The notes under the pieces are model-generated. The model ran no database searches and was not told the DNA's origin. It was given only the letters and a program-made list of their open reading frames with translations. Both the position numbers and the translations under genes were made by a program. This document shows positions 34,904-45,019 of a DNA stretch of 64,000 nt, in pieces (the stretch's first letter is position 1; each line of letters begins with the position of its first letter). This DNA is from Zunongwangia pacifica. Its GTDB lineage: Bacteria; Bacteroidota; Bacteroidia; Flavobacteriales; Flavobacteriaceae. The DNA is taken from the NCBI RefSeq assembly GCF_023499215.1, contig NZ_JAKHSK010000010.1, positions 1 to 64,000 on the forward strand, in the 5' to 3' direction.

Positions 34904-37900
34904 TTAGAATTGTAATCTTACGTTTAATCCATATTCTCGTACTGAAGGATACGCTCCCGATTGGTAACCTTGAACATTACCTGAGCTTAATCCTGCTTCA
35001 GGATCTGCATACGGTGTATTTTTATGTATGATCCATAAGTTTCTCCCAACAGCTGAGAAGGTTACACCGGTTAATGAAACATTTTCAATCCAATCTTTAG
35101 GTAAAGAATAAGAAAGAGTTACTTCTCTTAGCTTAACATAGCTGGCATCATACACATGTGCTGCGTTAGGAGCATAATAATATCCTAAAGCATTTGCGTA
35201 AGATGTCATTGACGCTCTCGTTTCATTTGGAGATCCGTCTTGGTTAACTCCGCTTAATAAAATTCCCCCTCCTTCTGAGACAGGATCTCTAACTGGATTT
35301 CCTAATTCGTTTAAACCAGCAGTATTTTCAGTTACTCCAGTTGCATAACCATACCATGTATCTAGAGAAAATACATCTCCTCCTTGTTGAATATCTACAA
35401 GAAAACTTAAAGCTAAATTTTTGTATTTAAGCGTGTTGTTAATACCGCCTTTCCAGTCTGGATTAATATCCCCTATAGGTTGCGGTGTATTATCAACAAC
35501 ATATCTACCATTCTCTGCATTAATTAATTTTTCACCATTTAGGTAAGTATAATTAGTACCCCATATACTACCATAAGATTCACCTACTGTACCGTTTATA
35601 GTAATACCACCTTGAAGTGATGCTAGAACTAGGTTTTGATTGTCACCGTTTAGTGATTTTACCGTATTTTCATTGGTAAACCAATTGACATCTAGTCTCC
35701 ATTCAAAATCTTCGGTTTTTATAGGGCTCACAAAAGCAGATACTTCTAAACCTTTGTTTTCGATTTCACCGGCATTAATATATTGGCTTGTATATCCGGT
35801 AGCTCCACTTATCGTTGAATTCACAATTTGATCTACTGTATTTGTTTTGTAAGCTGCAATGTCGAAACCTGCCCTTTTATTGAAAAAATTCATCTCCAAG
35901 CCAATTTCATAACTCTTTTGAGTTTCACTTTTCAAATTGGGATTGTTTTTAACCCTTTGAACAGATCTAAGAGGTGACGAAAAACTTACAGGGCTGTCAT
36001 AAACATCGTATACAGCTAAGGGAGGAGCATAATTTCCTACTTCGGCATAGTTGGCTCTTAATTTACCGAAATTAATGAAATTGGAATCAAATAATTCTGA
36101 AAAAACGAATCCTCCATTTATTGATGGGTAGAAATAGGTGTTGTCATCTTCCGGTAGAGTAGAAGATCTGTCTATTCTTCCTGTAGCTTCTAGGAATAAG
36201 AAATCTCTAAATCCAAAAGAAACATTTGCAAAATATCCATCTGCGATAAGTTCATAAGCATATTCCGAAGGAGGGACGAGTAAATTAACCGAGTTTCTTA
36301 AGGCATATTCGCCTGGAACAACTAATCCTCCTTCTGTTTTTGATCTCAGTCTTCTTTCTTTTACACTTCGGCGAGTTGCACCTAAAATTCCTGTAAAATC
36401 AATATCTTCAGTTAGGTCATGATTAAAGTTAAGTAATAAATCATAATTCATTTCTCGATAATGTCCGTCATATCTACTGTATTCTGACACTCCATTGCTC
36501 CCTACGTTAATTCTTTCTTCGCGAAGATCAGTGTAATTATCCATAGATGCTCTTGCGGTGATATTAAACCAATCCGCTACTTCATAATTTATATTGGCAT
36601 TACCAAAAAACCTGTCTCTTACATCTGTTTCGTAATTTTCATATAATGTCCAGTATGGATTGTCAGTATATTTTGGTTTTACGTTGCCATTAATAGGGTC
36701 TGCCATATTCCAGGTTACATTTCTTCCTGTCGAGAAATAAGCCTCTTTTTGTTGTTTGAAGTCAACATTGTTCTGGTTCCATTGTCTCATACTTTGTAGT
36801 ATGTTCCTAGAATCGTAGCCAGTACCATATCTACCTTTTCCGTTGGTCTTCGTGTAAGTACCGTTAATACCCACAGTTAATCTATCTGTGAGATCGTGCT
36901 TGCCATTAAAGTCTACAGTTTTTCGTTTGATTTTACTATTAGGAAGAATACCTTCTTGCTCAAATTGAGTAAATGATGTTCTGAATGAACTTTTTTCAGT
37001 TCCTCCTGATACAGAAACGCTGTTATTTATAGCTGCTCCAGTACGAAAAATGGACCCTGGATCATTTTTGGAAGCTGTCCACGGTGTAGCTTGTAAATAA
37101 TTTTCTGACTCTGGGTAAAAAGCATCCCATTGATAAACTAGTAAATTTGGATCAAATCTTCCTCCGAAGGAAGCGTCTTCGTATGTTGGCACTACTAGAT
37201 CGGGTGTGCCATCTCCGTCAATATCTGCATCGTCAAAATATCCTGTTTCGCCATAATATGCTCCATAACCAGAGCCGTATTCTTTTTGATATTTGGTAAA
37301 TGTAGATTTGTCATAATTTGAAAAAGTTACACCAGAATTTATCGTAACTCCAATTCCTTTGTTTCTTTTTCCTGTTTTAGTAGTTATAATGATGGCGCCA
37401 TTTGCAGCTCTAGAACCATATAGTGCTGAGGCGGCGGCTCCTTTTAAAACATTAATTGAAGCTACGTCATCGGGATTGATGTCCATAGCTGCGTTTCCGT
37501 AATCATAACCACCGCCACCAGAAGCTTGTCCACTTGCGTTAGTGTTTTGGTTACTGATGGGTACGCCATCTACCACAAAAAGAGGTTGATTATTTCCTGT
37601 AAGTGAAGTATATCCACGTAATATAATATTGGATGAACCTCCTAGGCTAGAACTTTTCTTTACATCCAGACCTGCTACTTTACCAGATAAAGAGTTGATG
37701 AAATTTGCTTCTTTAGCTGTATTAACTTGGTCACCGGATACTTCTTGTGTTGCATAGGCTAGTGATTTCTTTTCTCTTGAGATTCCAAGAGCGGTAACTA
37801 CTACTTCTTCAAGCTGTGATTCATCAGGTTCCATCACTACGTCGATGGTGTTATTGTTTTCTACGGTGTACCTGACTGTTTGTAATCCAATAAAACTGAA

Positions 37901-38116
37901 TTCAAGCACATCGCCAGTGCTGACCTGAATGGAATAATTGCCATCAAAATCGGTTTGGGTTCCATTGTTGGTGTCTTTTACCAATACTGTAACCCCTGGT
38001 AGGGGAATACCATCTCCGTCCGTAACATTACCCGTTACGGTCTTTTCTTGCGCAAATGAAATTTGCGCAACTAACACTAAGAGCAGTGTTAGAATACTAC
38101 ATAATTTTACTTTCAT
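34904..38116 (-). CDS. SusC/RagA-family TonB-linked outer-membrane receptor (second locus)
   Basis: 1070 residues from the ATG at 38116. The ATG at 38140 would be in frame but lies inside the leader motif shared with the other susC, so the downstream ATG is preferred and gives a better signal peptide (MKVKLCSILTLLLVLVAQISFA). Then come the carboxypeptidase-regulatory-like domain (GNVTDGDGIPLPGVTVLVKD), the junction LEEVVVTALGI, a plug with NGAIIITTK and the beta-barrel ending EYGLNVRLQF. A calcium-loop-like DADIDGDGTPD at about residues 294-304 is unusual within a SusC. Confidence 0.94.
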   Translation of the reverse strand: MKVKLCSILTLLLVLVAQISFAQEKTVTGNVTDGDGIPLPGVTVLVKDTNNGTQTDFDGNYSIQVSTGDVLEFSFIGLQTVRYTVENNNTIDVVMEPDESQLEEVVVTALGISREKKSLAYATQEVSGDQVNTAKEANFINSLSGKVAGLDVKKSSSLGGSSNIILRGYTSLTGNNQPLFVVDGVPISNQNTNASGQASGGGGYDYGNAAMDINPDDVASINVLKGAAASALYGSRAANGAIIITTKTGKRNKGIGVTINSGVTFSNYDKSTFTKYQKEYGSGYGAYYGETGYFDDADIDGDGTPDLVVPTYEDASFGGRFDPNLLVYQWDAFYPESENYLQATPWTASKNDPGSIFRTGAAINNSVSVSGGTEKSSFRTSFTQFEQEGILPNSKIKRKTVDFNGKHDLTDRLTVGINGTYTKTNGKGRYGTGYDSRNILQSMRQWNQNNVDFKQQKEAYFSTGRNVTWNMADPINGNVKPKYTDNPYWTLYENYETDVRDRFFGNANINYEVADWFNITARASMDNYTDLREERINVGSNGVSEYSRYDGHYREMNYDLLLNFNHDLTEDIDFTGILGATRRSVKERRLRSKTEGGLVVPGEYALRNSVNLLVPPSEYAYELIADGYFANVSFGFRDFLFLEATGRIDRSSTLPEDDNTYFYPSINGGFVFSELFDSNFINFGKLRANYAEVGNYAPPLAVYDVYDSPVSFSSPLRSVQRVKNNPNLKSETQKSYEIGLEMNFFNKRAGFDIAAYKTNTVDQIVNSTISGATGYTSQYINAGEIENKGLEVSAFVSPIKTEDFEWRLDVNWFTNENTVKSLNGDNQNLVLASLQGGITINGTVGESYGSIWGTNYTYLNGEKLINAENGRYVVDNTPQPIGDINPDWKGGINNTLKYKNLALSFLVDIQQGGDVFSLDTWYGYATGVTENTAGLNELGNPVRDPVSEGGGILLSGVNQDGSPNETRASMTSYANALGYYYAPNAAHVYDASYVKLREVTLSYSLPKDWIENVSLTGVTFSAVGRNLWIIHKNTPYADPEAGLSSGNVQGYQSGAYPSVREYGLNVRLQF

Positions 38117-38123
38117 TTTGAAT

Positions 38124-38138
38124 TTGTTTGAATTAGCC
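38124..38138 (-). promoter_or_regulatory. Conserved 5' leader motif of susC (second copy)
   Basis: The same 15 nt as at 31775-31789 (GGCTAATTCAAACAA on the minus strand), here 7 nt before the chosen ATG. Confidence 0.7.
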
Positions 38139-38142
38139 ATAC

Positions 38143-38173
38143 CAAATGTGCTAATAAATAGTTAAGAAATCAA
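38143..38173 (-). promoter_or_regulatory. Candidate promoter of the second susC (TTG-N20-CACATTTG)
   Basis: On the minus strand TTG (38171-38173) and CACATTTG (38143-38150) are 20 nt apart, matching the arrangement at the first susC. Confidence 0.55.
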
Positions 38174-38404
38174 ACATGAAAATCTGTTAAAAGGCTATTA
38201 TTTGCCGATATTATGTTAATTTATGTGTTTATCTTGTTGGTTTTTAGATGTAAACGTTGTAATGTTAAAGTTTGTGTTTTTTTTATAATTAACAGTTATT
38301 GGATTAATATTTAGATTTCTATAACATTTGTACTAACGTTTGAGGTTAATTATGGAATAAAATTGAGAAGATGAATTCTGATATTTATTTTTTATTCTAA
38401 CTAT

Positions 38405-38434
38405 TTGAATACTTGAAATTTATTTATACCTTTG
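38405..38434 (+). promoter_or_regulatory. Promoter of the ribosomal supercluster (TTG-N19-TACCTTTG)
   Basis: TTG (38405-38407) and TACCTTTG (38427-38434) with a 19-nt spacer match the Bacteroidota -33/-7 consensus well. Transcription should begin near 38,440, leaving a leader of about 45 nt before rpsL. The rest of the 38,174-38,404 gap is AT-rich and I see nothing else in it. Confidence 0.8.
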
Positions 38435-38487
38435 CGCACCTTTTTAATAGAAGGTGGTTTAAATTAATAATTAGTGTAAAAGAAATT

Positions 38488-38862
38488 ATGCCAACAATTT
38501 CACAATTAGTACGAAAAGGAAGAGCCAAGATAACTAAGAAGAGTAAATCGGCTGCTTTAGATTCGTGTCCTCAAAGAAGGGGTGTTTGTACACGTGTGTA
38601 CACTACTACTCCTAAGAAGCCAAACTCTGCTATGCGTAAAGTAGCAAGGGTGAGGTTGACTAATGGTAAAGAGGTGAATGCCTATATACCAGGTGAGGGA
38701 CACAATCTGCAAGAGCACTCGATAGTATTGGTTAGAGGCGGAAGGGTAAAAGATTTACCAGGTGTAAGGTATCACATCGTTCGTGGTGCTTTAGATACCG
38801 CGGGTGTTGAGGGAAGAACTCAACGTCGATCTAAGTATGGTGCAAAACGCCCTAAGAAGTAA
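38488..38862 (+). CDS. rpsL: 30S ribosomal protein S12
   Basis: 124 residues from the ATG at 38488 ([12 protein letters not shown]). A TTG at 38413 would lie upstream of the -7 box, so it is excluded. S12 is at the decoding centre. [12 protein letters not shown] and [13 protein letters not shown] carry the lysines whose changes give streptomycin resistance, and both are the ordinary sensitive residues here. First gene of the str-S10-spc-alpha run. Confidence 0.98.
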   Translation: MPTISQLVRKGRAKITKKSKSAALDSCPQRRGVCTRVYTTTPKKPNSAMRKVARVRLTNGKEVNAYIPGEGHNLQEHSIVLVRGGRVKDLPGVRYHIVRGALDTAGVEGRTQRRSKYGAKRPKK

Positions 38863-38887
38863 TTTATTAAACTTTTAATGTAAAGAA

Positions 38888-39364
38888 ATGAGAAAAAGAC
38901 AGGCTAAGAAAAGACCACTTTTGCCGGATCCTAAGTTTAATGATCAACTTGTTACGCGTTTTGTAAACATGATGATGTGGGATGGTAAAAAATCTATTGC
39001 CTTTAAAATTTTCTATGATGCAATTGCTATCGTAGAAGAAAAGAAACAAGATGAAGAGAAATCAGCTTTAGAAATCTGGAAAGATGCGTTGTCAAACGTT
39101 ATGCCTCATGTAGAGGTTAGAAGTAGAAGGGTTGGAGGTGCTACTTTCCAAATTCCTATGCAAATTAGACCAGATAGAAAGGTTTCTACTGCGATGAAAT
39201 GGCTTATTAGTTTTGCTCGTAAAAGAAATGAGAAAACTATGGCTGCGAAACTTGCTGCAGAAGTTTTAGCTGCGGCTAAGGAGGAAGGTGCTGCTGTTAA
39301 GAAGAGAGTTGATACTCATAAAATGGCAGAAGCGAATAAAGCATTCTCTCACTTTAGATTCTAA
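38888..39364 (+). CDS. rpsG: 30S ribosomal protein S7
   Basis: 158 residues. S7 starts assembly of the 30S head by binding 16S rRNA. The opening [15 protein letters not shown] and [14 protein letters not shown] are characteristic. The gap after rpsL is 25 nt and the gap before fusA 6 nt. In E. coli S7 represses str translation by binding the rpsL-rpsG gap. The gap here is much shorter and I see no similar structure. Confidence 0.98.
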   Translation: MRKRQAKKRPLLPDPKFNDQLVTRFVNMMMWDGKKSIAFKIFYDAIAIVEEKKQDEEKSALEIWKDALSNVMPHVEVRSRRVGGATFQIPMQIRPDRKVSTAMKWLISFARKRNEKTMAAKLAAEVLAAAKEEGAAVKKRVDTHKMAEANKAFSHFRF

Positions 39365-39370
39365 GATAAA

Positions 39371-41479
39371 ATGGCACAAAGAGATTTAAAATTTACAAGA
39401 AATATAGGTATTGCTGCTCATATTGATGCTGGTAAAACAACAACAACAGAGCGTATACTTTATTATACTGGTATTAGTCACAAGATTGGAGAAGTTCATG
39501 ACGGTGCTGCTACTATGGACTGGATGGAGCAAGAGCAGGAAAGAGGTATTACTATTACTTCTGCTGCTACACATTGTACATGGCCATATAACGGTCATGA
39601 GTATACAGTGAATATTATTGATACTCCCGGTCACGTTGATTTTACGGTAGAGGTAGAGCGTTCATTACGCGTTCTTGATGGTGTTGTTGCATTGTTTTCA
39701 GCAGTTGATGGAGTAGAGCCACAATCCGAAACAGTTTGGAGGCAGGCAGATAAATATCGCGTACCCAGACTAGGGTTTGTTAATAAGATGGACCGTCAGG
39801 GGTCAGACTTTTTTAATGTTTGTCGTCAGGTAAGAGAAATGCTTGGAGGTAATCCTGTTCCATTACAGGTGCCAATCGGTGAAGAGGCGGATTTTAAAGG
39901 TGTTGTTGATCTTATTTCCAAAAAGGCGATCATCTGGAATGAAGAGGATATGGGTATGACTTACGAGACTATCGATATTCCTGAAGAATTACAGGCTGAT
40001 GTTAATAAATATAGAGCTGAGCTTGTTGAGGCTGTTGCAGAATATGATGAGGCTTTAATGGAGAAATTCTTTGAAGATGAAGACTCTATCACCGAAGATG
40101 AAATTATAGCTGCATTGAAAGCTGCGACTTGTGATATGTCTATCATCCCAATGATGTGTGGTTCTGCCTTTAAAAATAAAGGAGTTCAGGCTATGCTTGA
40201 TGCGGTGATGAGATATTTGCCTTCACCAGTAGATGTTGATGCTATTGTTGGAGAAAACCCTGATACAGGAGAAGAAGAAAGTCGTAAGCCTAATGTAGAA
40301 TCTCCTTTTTCAGCTTTAGCTTTTAAAATTGCTACAGATCCATTTGTTGGTCGTTTAGCATTCTTTAGAGTTTATTCTGGTACTTTGGATGCAGGATCTT
40401 ATGTTCTTAACGTGCGTTCTGGTAAGAAAGAACGTATTTCAAGAATTTATCAGATGCACTCTAATAAACAGGAACCTATAGATAAAATTGAAGCTGGAGA
40501 TATTGGTGCTGCAGTAGGTTTTAAGGATATTAAGACTGGTGATACCTTGACTGATGTTGATAAGCCTATTATTCTGGAGTCTATGACGTTCCCAGAACCT
40601 GTAATTGGTATTGCGGTTGAGCCTAAAACTAAAGCGGATGTGGATAAAATGGGTATGGCTTTAGCTAAACTAGCTGAGGAAGATCCAACTTTCCAGGTTA
40701 AGACCGATGAAGTTTCAGGACAAACTGTAATTTCTGGTATGGGAGAGCTTCATATCGAGATTTTAGTAGATCGTTTAAAACGTGAATTTAAGGTAGAGGT
40801 TAATGAAGGTCAGCCTCAGGTTGAGTATAAAGAAACAGTAACGAAATCTGCTGAGCACAGAGAAGTTTATAAGAAACAATCTGGTGGACGTGGTAAATTT
40901 GCGGATATTGTATTCGAAATGGGTCCTGTAGATGATAGTTTTGAAGGAAAAGGACTTCAGTTTGTAGATGAGATTAAAGGTGGTCGTATTCCTAAGGAAT
41001 TTATTCCTTCAGTAGAGAAAGGATTTAAAGAAGCGATGAAGAATGGTCCTCTAGCAGGATTCCAGGTAGATACTTTAAAAGTAACTCTTAAAGATGGGTC
41101 TTTTCACCCTGTGGATTCTGATCAGTTATCTTTCGAATTGGCTGCAAAAATGGGATTCAAAGCTGCTGCTAAAAAAGCTGGAGCGGTAATTCTTGAGCCA
41201 ATAATGAAAATGGAAGTTGTAACTCCAGAGGAGAACATGGGTGATATTGTTGGGGATCTTAACCGTAGAAGAGGTCAGGTAAACAACATGTCAGACAGAT
41301 CTGGAGCGAAAATCGTGAAAGCTGATGTGCCATTAGCAGAGATGTTTGGATATGTAACTACATTAAGAACGCTTTCTTCTGGTAGAGCAACTTCAACTAT
41401 GGAATTCTCACATTATGCTGAAACTCCTTCTAATATTTCGGAAGAGGTAATTAAAGCAGCTAAAGGATCTAACGAATAA
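39371..41479 (+). CDS. fusA: Elongation factor G
   Basis: 702 residues, full length. Translocation GTPase. G1 [15 protein letters not shown] near the N-terminus, G3 DTPGHVDF, G4 NKMD, then domains II-V with GGRGKFADI and the C-terminal SDRSGAKIV region. Tuf does not follow as it does in E. coli. rpsJ starts 10 nt later, so the str and S10 operons are fused. Confidence 0.98.
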   Translation: MAQRDLKFTRNIGIAAHIDAGKTTTTERILYYTGISHKIGEVHDGAATMDWMEQEQERGITITSAATHCTWPYNGHEYTVNIIDTPGHVDFTVEVERSLRVLDGVVALFSAVDGVEPQSETVWRQADKYRVPRLGFVNKMDRQGSDFFNVCRQVREMLGGNPVPLQVPIGEEADFKGVVDLISKKAIIWNEEDMGMTYETIDIPEELQADVNKYRAELVEAVAEYDEALMEKFFEDEDSITEDEIIAALKAATCDMSIIPMMCGSAFKNKGVQAMLDAVMRYLPSPVDVDAIVGENPDTGEEESRKPNVESPFSALAFKIATDPFVGRLAFFRVYSGTLDAGSYVLNVRSGKKERISRIYQMHSNKQEPIDKIEAGDIGAAVGFKDIKTGDTLTDVDKPIILESMTFPEPVIGIAVEPKTKADVDKMGMALAKLAEEDPTFQVKTDEVSGQTVISGMGELHIEILVDRLKREFKVEVNEGQPQVEYKETVTKSAEHREVYKKQSGGRGKFADIVFEMGPVDDSFEGKGLQFVDEIKGGRIPKEFIPSVEKGFKEAMKNGPLAGFQVDTLKVTLKDGSFHPVDSDQLSFELAAKMGFKAAAKKAGAVILEPIMKMEVVTPEENMGDIVGDLNRRRGQVNNMSDRSGAKIVKADVPLAEMFGYVTTLRTLSSGRATSTMEFSHYAETPSNISEEVIKAAKGSNE

Positions 41480-41489
41480 TTTTAGGGTA

Positions 41490-41795
41490 ATGAGTCAAAA
41501 AATCAGAATAAAATTAAAATCCTACGATCATAATTTGGTAGATAAATCTGCTGAGAAGATTGTAAAGACAGTTAAAACTACAGGTGCTGTGGTAACGGGC
41601 CCAATCCCGCTTCCAACACATAAGAAAATATTTACTGTGTTAAGGTCTCCTCACGTAAACAAGAAATCTAGAGAGCAGTTTGAACTTAGTTCTTACAAAA
41701 GATTACTTGATATCTACAGTTCTTCTTCAAAAACTATTGATGCTTTAATGAAATTAGAGCTTCCTAGTGGTGTTGAAGTAGAGATCAAAGTGTGA
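41490..41795 (+). CDS. rpsJ: 30S ribosomal protein S10 (NusE)
   Basis: 101 residues with [21 protein letters not shown] and [30 protein letters not shown], the S10 hallmarks. It works in the 30S head and as a transcription antitermination factor with NusB and NusG. It is followed by a 141-nt gap with an attenuator-like structure before rplC, unlike the short gaps elsewhere in the cluster. Confidence 0.98.
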   Translation: MSQKIRIKLKSYDHNLVDKSAEKIVKTVKTTGAVVTGPIPLPTHKKIFTVLRSPHVNKKSREQFELSSYKRLLDIYSSSSKTIDALMKLELPSGVEVEIKV

Positions 41796-41832
41796 TCTTA
41801 AAGAAACCTGTTTAGAATTTGAGCAGGTAAAA

Positions 41833-41908
41833 TGTCCTGAGCGTTTCGCGAGGGAAAAACGGGAAAGATACATTCAGGACAGAAGTATTTTTCTGTCCTG
41901 TTTTTTTT
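41833..41908 (+). promoter_or_regulatory. Attenuator between rpsJ and rplC (terminator versus antiterminator)
   Basis: A strong terminator is formed by CAGGACAGAA (41875-41884), loop GTATTT, TTCTGTCCTG (41891-41900) and eight Ts (41901-41908). The left arm overlaps TCAGGACA (41874-41881), which is the exact complement of TGTCCTGA at 41833-41840, so a competing helix with about 33 nt inside would prevent the terminator. Inside, CGTTT (41842-41846) can pair with AAACG (41857-41861). No consensus promoter box is seen between the T run and rplC, so downstream ribosomal genes need read-through. Confidence 0.72.
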
Positions 41909-41936
41909 AATAAATAAGTAATAACAATTAATAATT

Positions 41937-42548
41937 ATGTCTGGGTTAATAGGAAAAAAAATAGGCATGACTAGTATTTTCGACGAGAATGGGAAAAATA
42001 TTCCTTGTACCGTTATACAAGCTGGTCCATGTGTAATTACCCAAGTCAGAACCAATGAGGTTGACGGGTACGAAGCACTTCAACTTGGTTTCGATGACAA
42101 AAAGACTGCAAACAAAGCTGCTACAGGGCATGCTAAGAAAGCAGGAGTTGCTGCGCAACAAAAAGTCGTTGAATTCCAGGGATTTGAAGGAGATTATAAA
42201 TTAGGAGATACCATTAATGTGGAGCACTTTAAAGAAGGTGAATTTGTAGACATTTCTGGTACTTCTAAAGGGAAAGGTTTCCAGGGGGTTGTGAAAAGAC
42301 ATGGCTTTGGTGGAGTAGGGCAATCTACTCACGGTCAGCATAACCGTTTAAGAGCTCCTGGTTCTATTGGTGCTGCCTCTTATCCTGCGCGTGTATTTAA
42401 AGGTATGCGTATGGCCGGAAGAATGGGTGGTGAAAAAGTAAAAGTAGAAAACCTTAGAGTTTTAAAAGTAGTGGCTGAGAAAAATCTTTTAGTGGTTAAA
42501 GGATGTGTTCCAGGGCACAAGAACTCTTACGTAATCATTAGAAAGTAA
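41937..42548 (+). CDS. rplC: 50S ribosomal protein L3
   Basis: 203 residues, starting [16 protein letters not shown]3 nucleates 50S assembly near the peptidyl transferase centre. The loop [20 protein letters not shown] and [13 protein letters not shown] are family marks. It is the first gene after the attenuator, and its stop overlaps the rplD start (TAATG), indicating coupling. Confidence 0.98.
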   Translation: MSGLIGKKIGMTSIFDENGKNIPCTVIQAGPCVITQVRTNEVDGYEALQLGFDDKKTANKAATGHAKKAGVAAQQKVVEFQGFEGDYKLGDTINVEHFKEGEFVDISGTSKGKGFQGVVKRHGFGGVGQSTHGQHNRLRAPGSIGAASYPARVFKGMRMAGRMGGEKVKVENLRVLKVVAEKNLLVVKGCVPGHKNSYVIIRK

Positions 42549-43174
42549 TGGAAGTAGCAGTTTTAGATATTAAAGGAAAAGAAACAGGTAGAAAGGTGAG
42601 TCTTTCTGATGCTGTTTTCGGAATAGAGCCAAATGAGCATGCCGTATATCTTGATGTTAAGCAATATCTTGCTAATCAAAGACAGGGTACTCATAAGGCA
42701 AAAGAGCGTGCTGAAATAACAGGTTCTACTCGTAAACTTAAAAAACAAAAAGGTACTGGTACAGCTCGTGCGGGTAGTATCAAGTCGCCTGTGTTTAGAG
42801 GTGGTGGTAGAATTTTTGGTCCTCGTCCAAGAAACTATGGTTTTAAATTAAATAAAGCCTTAAAGCGTTTAGCAAGAAAATCTGCTTTATCGATTAAAGC
42901 AAATGACAATGCTATTACCGTTGTAGAAGATTTTTCTTTCGATACTCCAAAGACTAAAAACTTCATCGAAGTTTTGAAAGCCATTGGTATTCAGGAGAAA
43001 AAATCTCTTATAGTGTTGGGTGAGTCAAATAAAAACGTATATTTGTCGTCACGTAATTTAAAAGGCTCTGAAGTTATAAGTATCTCAGAATTAAGTACTT
43101 ATAAAATATTAAATGCAAATAGTGTTGTGTTTATGGAGGGGTCTCTAGAAGGATTAGAGTCGAATTTAAGTTAA
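42548..43174 (+). CDS. rplD: 50S ribosomal protein L4
   Basis: 208 residues. [20 protein letters not shown] and the exit-tunnel loop ([33 protein letters not shown]) are typical. In E. coli L4 represses its own S10 operon through a leader before rpsJ. Here the only attenuator-like structure is after rpsJ, so L4 is one candidate regulator (inference). It overlaps rplC by 1 nt. Confidence 0.98.
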   Translation: MEVAVLDIKGKETGRKVSLSDAVFGIEPNEHAVYLDVKQYLANQRQGTHKAKERAEITGSTRKLKKQKGTGTARAGSIKSPVFRGGGRIFGPRPRNYGFKLNKALKRLARKSALSIKANDNAITVVEDFSFDTPKTKNFIEVLKAIGIQEKKSLIVLGESNKNVYLSSRNLKGSEVISISELSTYKILNANSVVFMEGSLEGLESNLS

Positions 43175-43183
43175 ATAAGCGTT

Positions 43184-43474
43184 ATGAGTATCTTAATAAA
43201 ACCAATTATTACAGAAAAAGCTACCGCAGAGAGCGAACTTAAAAACTGTTTCTCTTTTGAGGTAAGTAATAAGGCGAATAAGATTGAAATTAAAGATGCA
43301 GTAGAATCTGCTTATGGCGTTTCAGTAACTTCTGTTCGTACAATTAACGTCCGTCCAGATCGTAAAACCAGATATACAAAGTCTGGTATGATCACTGGTA
43401 AAACTAAAGCTTATAAAAAAGCTATGGTACAGGTGGCGGAAGGTGAAACTATTGATTTATACAGTAATCTTTAA
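43184..43474 (+). CDS. rplW: 50S ribosomal protein L23
   Basis: 96 residues, starting MSILIKPIITEKATAESE. L23 lies at the peptide tunnel exit and docks trigger factor and SRP. SVTSVRTINVRPDRKTRYTK is the conserved beta-hairpin region. Gaps of 9 nt occur on both sides. Confidence 0.97.
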   Translation: MSILIKPIITEKATAESELKNCFSFEVSNKANKIEIKDAVESAYGVSVTSVRTINVRPDRKTRYTKSGMITGKTKAYKKAMVQVAEGETIDLYSNL

Positions 43475-43483
43475 GATTAAAAA

Positions 43484-44311
43484 ATGTCAGTAAGAAAATT
43501 AAAACCAATTACTCCTGGTCAGCGTTTTAGAGTAGTTAATGGGTTTGACGCCATTACTACTGATAAGCCGGAGAAGAGTTTACTTGCTCCGTTAAAAAAG
43601 TCAGGCGGTAGAAACAGTCAAGGAAAAATGACCATGCGCTATAAAGGTGGTGGTCATAAAAGACGTTACAGAATTGTAGATTTTAAGCGTGATAAACACG
43701 GGGTTCCTGCTACTGTAGCTTCTATTGAATATGATCCAAACAGAACGGCCTTTATTGCTTTATTGAATTATCAGGATGGTGAGAAAAGGTATGTTATTGC
43801 TCAAAATGGACTTCAGGTAGGTCAAAATATTGTTTCTTCTAATGAAGCAGTTGCTCCTGAAATTGGTAACGCTATGCCGTTAGCAAACATTCCATTGGGT
43901 ACTATAGTTTCTTGTATAGAGTTAAGAGCTGGTCAGGGAGCTGTTATGGCTAGAAGTGCCGGTGCATTTGCACAATTGTTGGCAAGAGAAGGAAAATATG
44001 CAACTGTGAAGTTGCCTTCTGGTGAAATTAGAAGAATTCTTTCTGTTTGTCTGGCAACTATAGGTGCTGTGTCTAATAGCGATCATCAGTTACAAATTTC
44101 TGGTAAGGCTGGTAGAAAACGCTGGTTAGGTATCAGACCAAGAACTAGACCGGTAGCGATGAACCCAATCGATCACCCAATGGGTGGTGGTGAAGGTAGA
44201 GCTTCAGGAGGTCATCCACGTTCTAGAAAAGGTTTACCTGCAAAAGGATTTAAAACCCGTACAAGAACAAAGGCGAGTAATAAATATATTGTAGAACGTA
44301 GAAAGAAATAA
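43484..44311 (+). CDS. rplB: 50S ribosomal protein L2
   Basis: 275 residues. L2 supports the peptidyl transferase centre and subunit joining. The C-terminal segment [20 protein letters not shown] contains the conserved His. An N-terminal [16 protein letters not shown] and [22 protein letters not shown] follow the family pattern. Confidence 0.98.
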   Translation: MSVRKLKPITPGQRFRVVNGFDAITTDKPEKSLLAPLKKSGGRNSQGKMTMRYKGGGHKRRYRIVDFKRDKHGVPATVASIEYDPNRTAFIALLNYQDGEKRYVIAQNGLQVGQNIVSSNEAVAPEIGNAMPLANIPLGTIVSCIELRAGQGAVMARSAGAFAQLLAREGKYATVKLPSGEIRRILSVCLATIGAVSNSDHQLQISGKAGRKRWLGIRPRTRPVAMNPIDHPMGGGEGRASGGHPRSRKGLPAKGFKTRTRTKASNKYIVERRKK

Positions 44312-44317
44312 TAGAGT

Positions 44318-44596
44318 ATGGCACGTTCATTAAAAAAAGGACCTTTCGTTCACTATAAACTAGAGAAGAAAGTAGCAGATAATGTAGATTCTGGAAAGAA
44401 AGCGGTGATCAAAACCTGGTCTAGAGCTTCAATGATTACTCCAGATTTTGTTGGGCAGACTATTGCTGTTCATAACGGTAAACAATTTGTTCCCGTTTAT
44501 GTTACTGAGAATATGGTAGGTCATAAGTTAGGAGAATTTTCACCAACACGTTCGTTTAGAGGACATGCAGGTGCTAAAAATAAAGGAAGAAAATAA
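44318..44596 (+). CDS. rpsS: 30S ribosomal protein S19
   Basis: 92 residues, [19 protein letters not shown]19 binds 16S rRNA in the head with S13. [23 protein letters not shown] and [14 protein letters not shown] are characteristic. It starts 6 nt after rplB. Confidence 0.98.
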   Translation: MARSLKKGPFVHYKLEKKVADNVDSGKKAVIKTWSRASMITPDFVGQTIAVHNGKQFVPVYVTENMVGHKLGEFSPTRSFRGHAGAKNKGRK

Positions 44597-44604
44597 TTGA
44601 AGCT

Positions 44605-45012
44605 ATGGGAGTTCGTAAAAAAGAAAGAGCAGAGCAAATAAAAGAAGCTAAGAAGCAGACGGCTTTTGCTAAGTTGAATAACTGCCCTACTTCACCAAGA
44701 AAAATGCGTTTGGTAGCGGATTTAGTAAGAGGTGAAAAAGTAGAAAAAGCGCTTCAAATTTTAAAATTCAGCCAAAAAGAGGCTTCATCTCGTTTAGAGA
44801 AATTATTGTTATCTGCTATTGCAAATTGGCAAGCTAAAAATGAGGATGCAAGTATTGAAGATGCTGAATTATTTGTGAAGGAGATTCGTGTAGATGGAGG
44901 GAGTATGTTAAAAAGACTTCGTCCTGCTCCGCAGGGTCGCGCACATAGAATTAGAAAGAGATCCAATCACGTTACATTAGTGCTTGGCGAAAACAATAAT
45001 ACACAAAGCTAA
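44605..45012 (+). CDS. rplV: 50S ribosomal protein L22
   Basis: 135 residues. L22 lines the exit tunnel with L4. [25 protein letters not shown] and the hairpin [24 protein letters not shown] are typical. Its stop lies 7 nt before the rpsC ATG. Confidence 0.98.
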   Translation: MGVRKKERAEQIKEAKKQTAFAKLNNCPTSPRKMRLVADLVRGEKVEKALQILKFSQKEASSRLEKLLLSAIANWQAKNEDASIEDAELFVKEIRVDGGSMLKRLRPAPQGRAHRIRKRSNHVTLVLGENNNTQS

Positions 45013-45019
45013 GAAGAGT

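Noticed and set aside
38413-38487. N-terminal extension of S12 from a TTG
   Set aside because: The TTG lies before the -7 box, so it would not be transcribed. S12 universally starts near MPTI.
41798-42055. Minus-strand frame across the rpsJ-rplC gap
   Set aside because: It overlaps the start of rplC and the hairpins, and its sequence is what complementary DNA of those would give.
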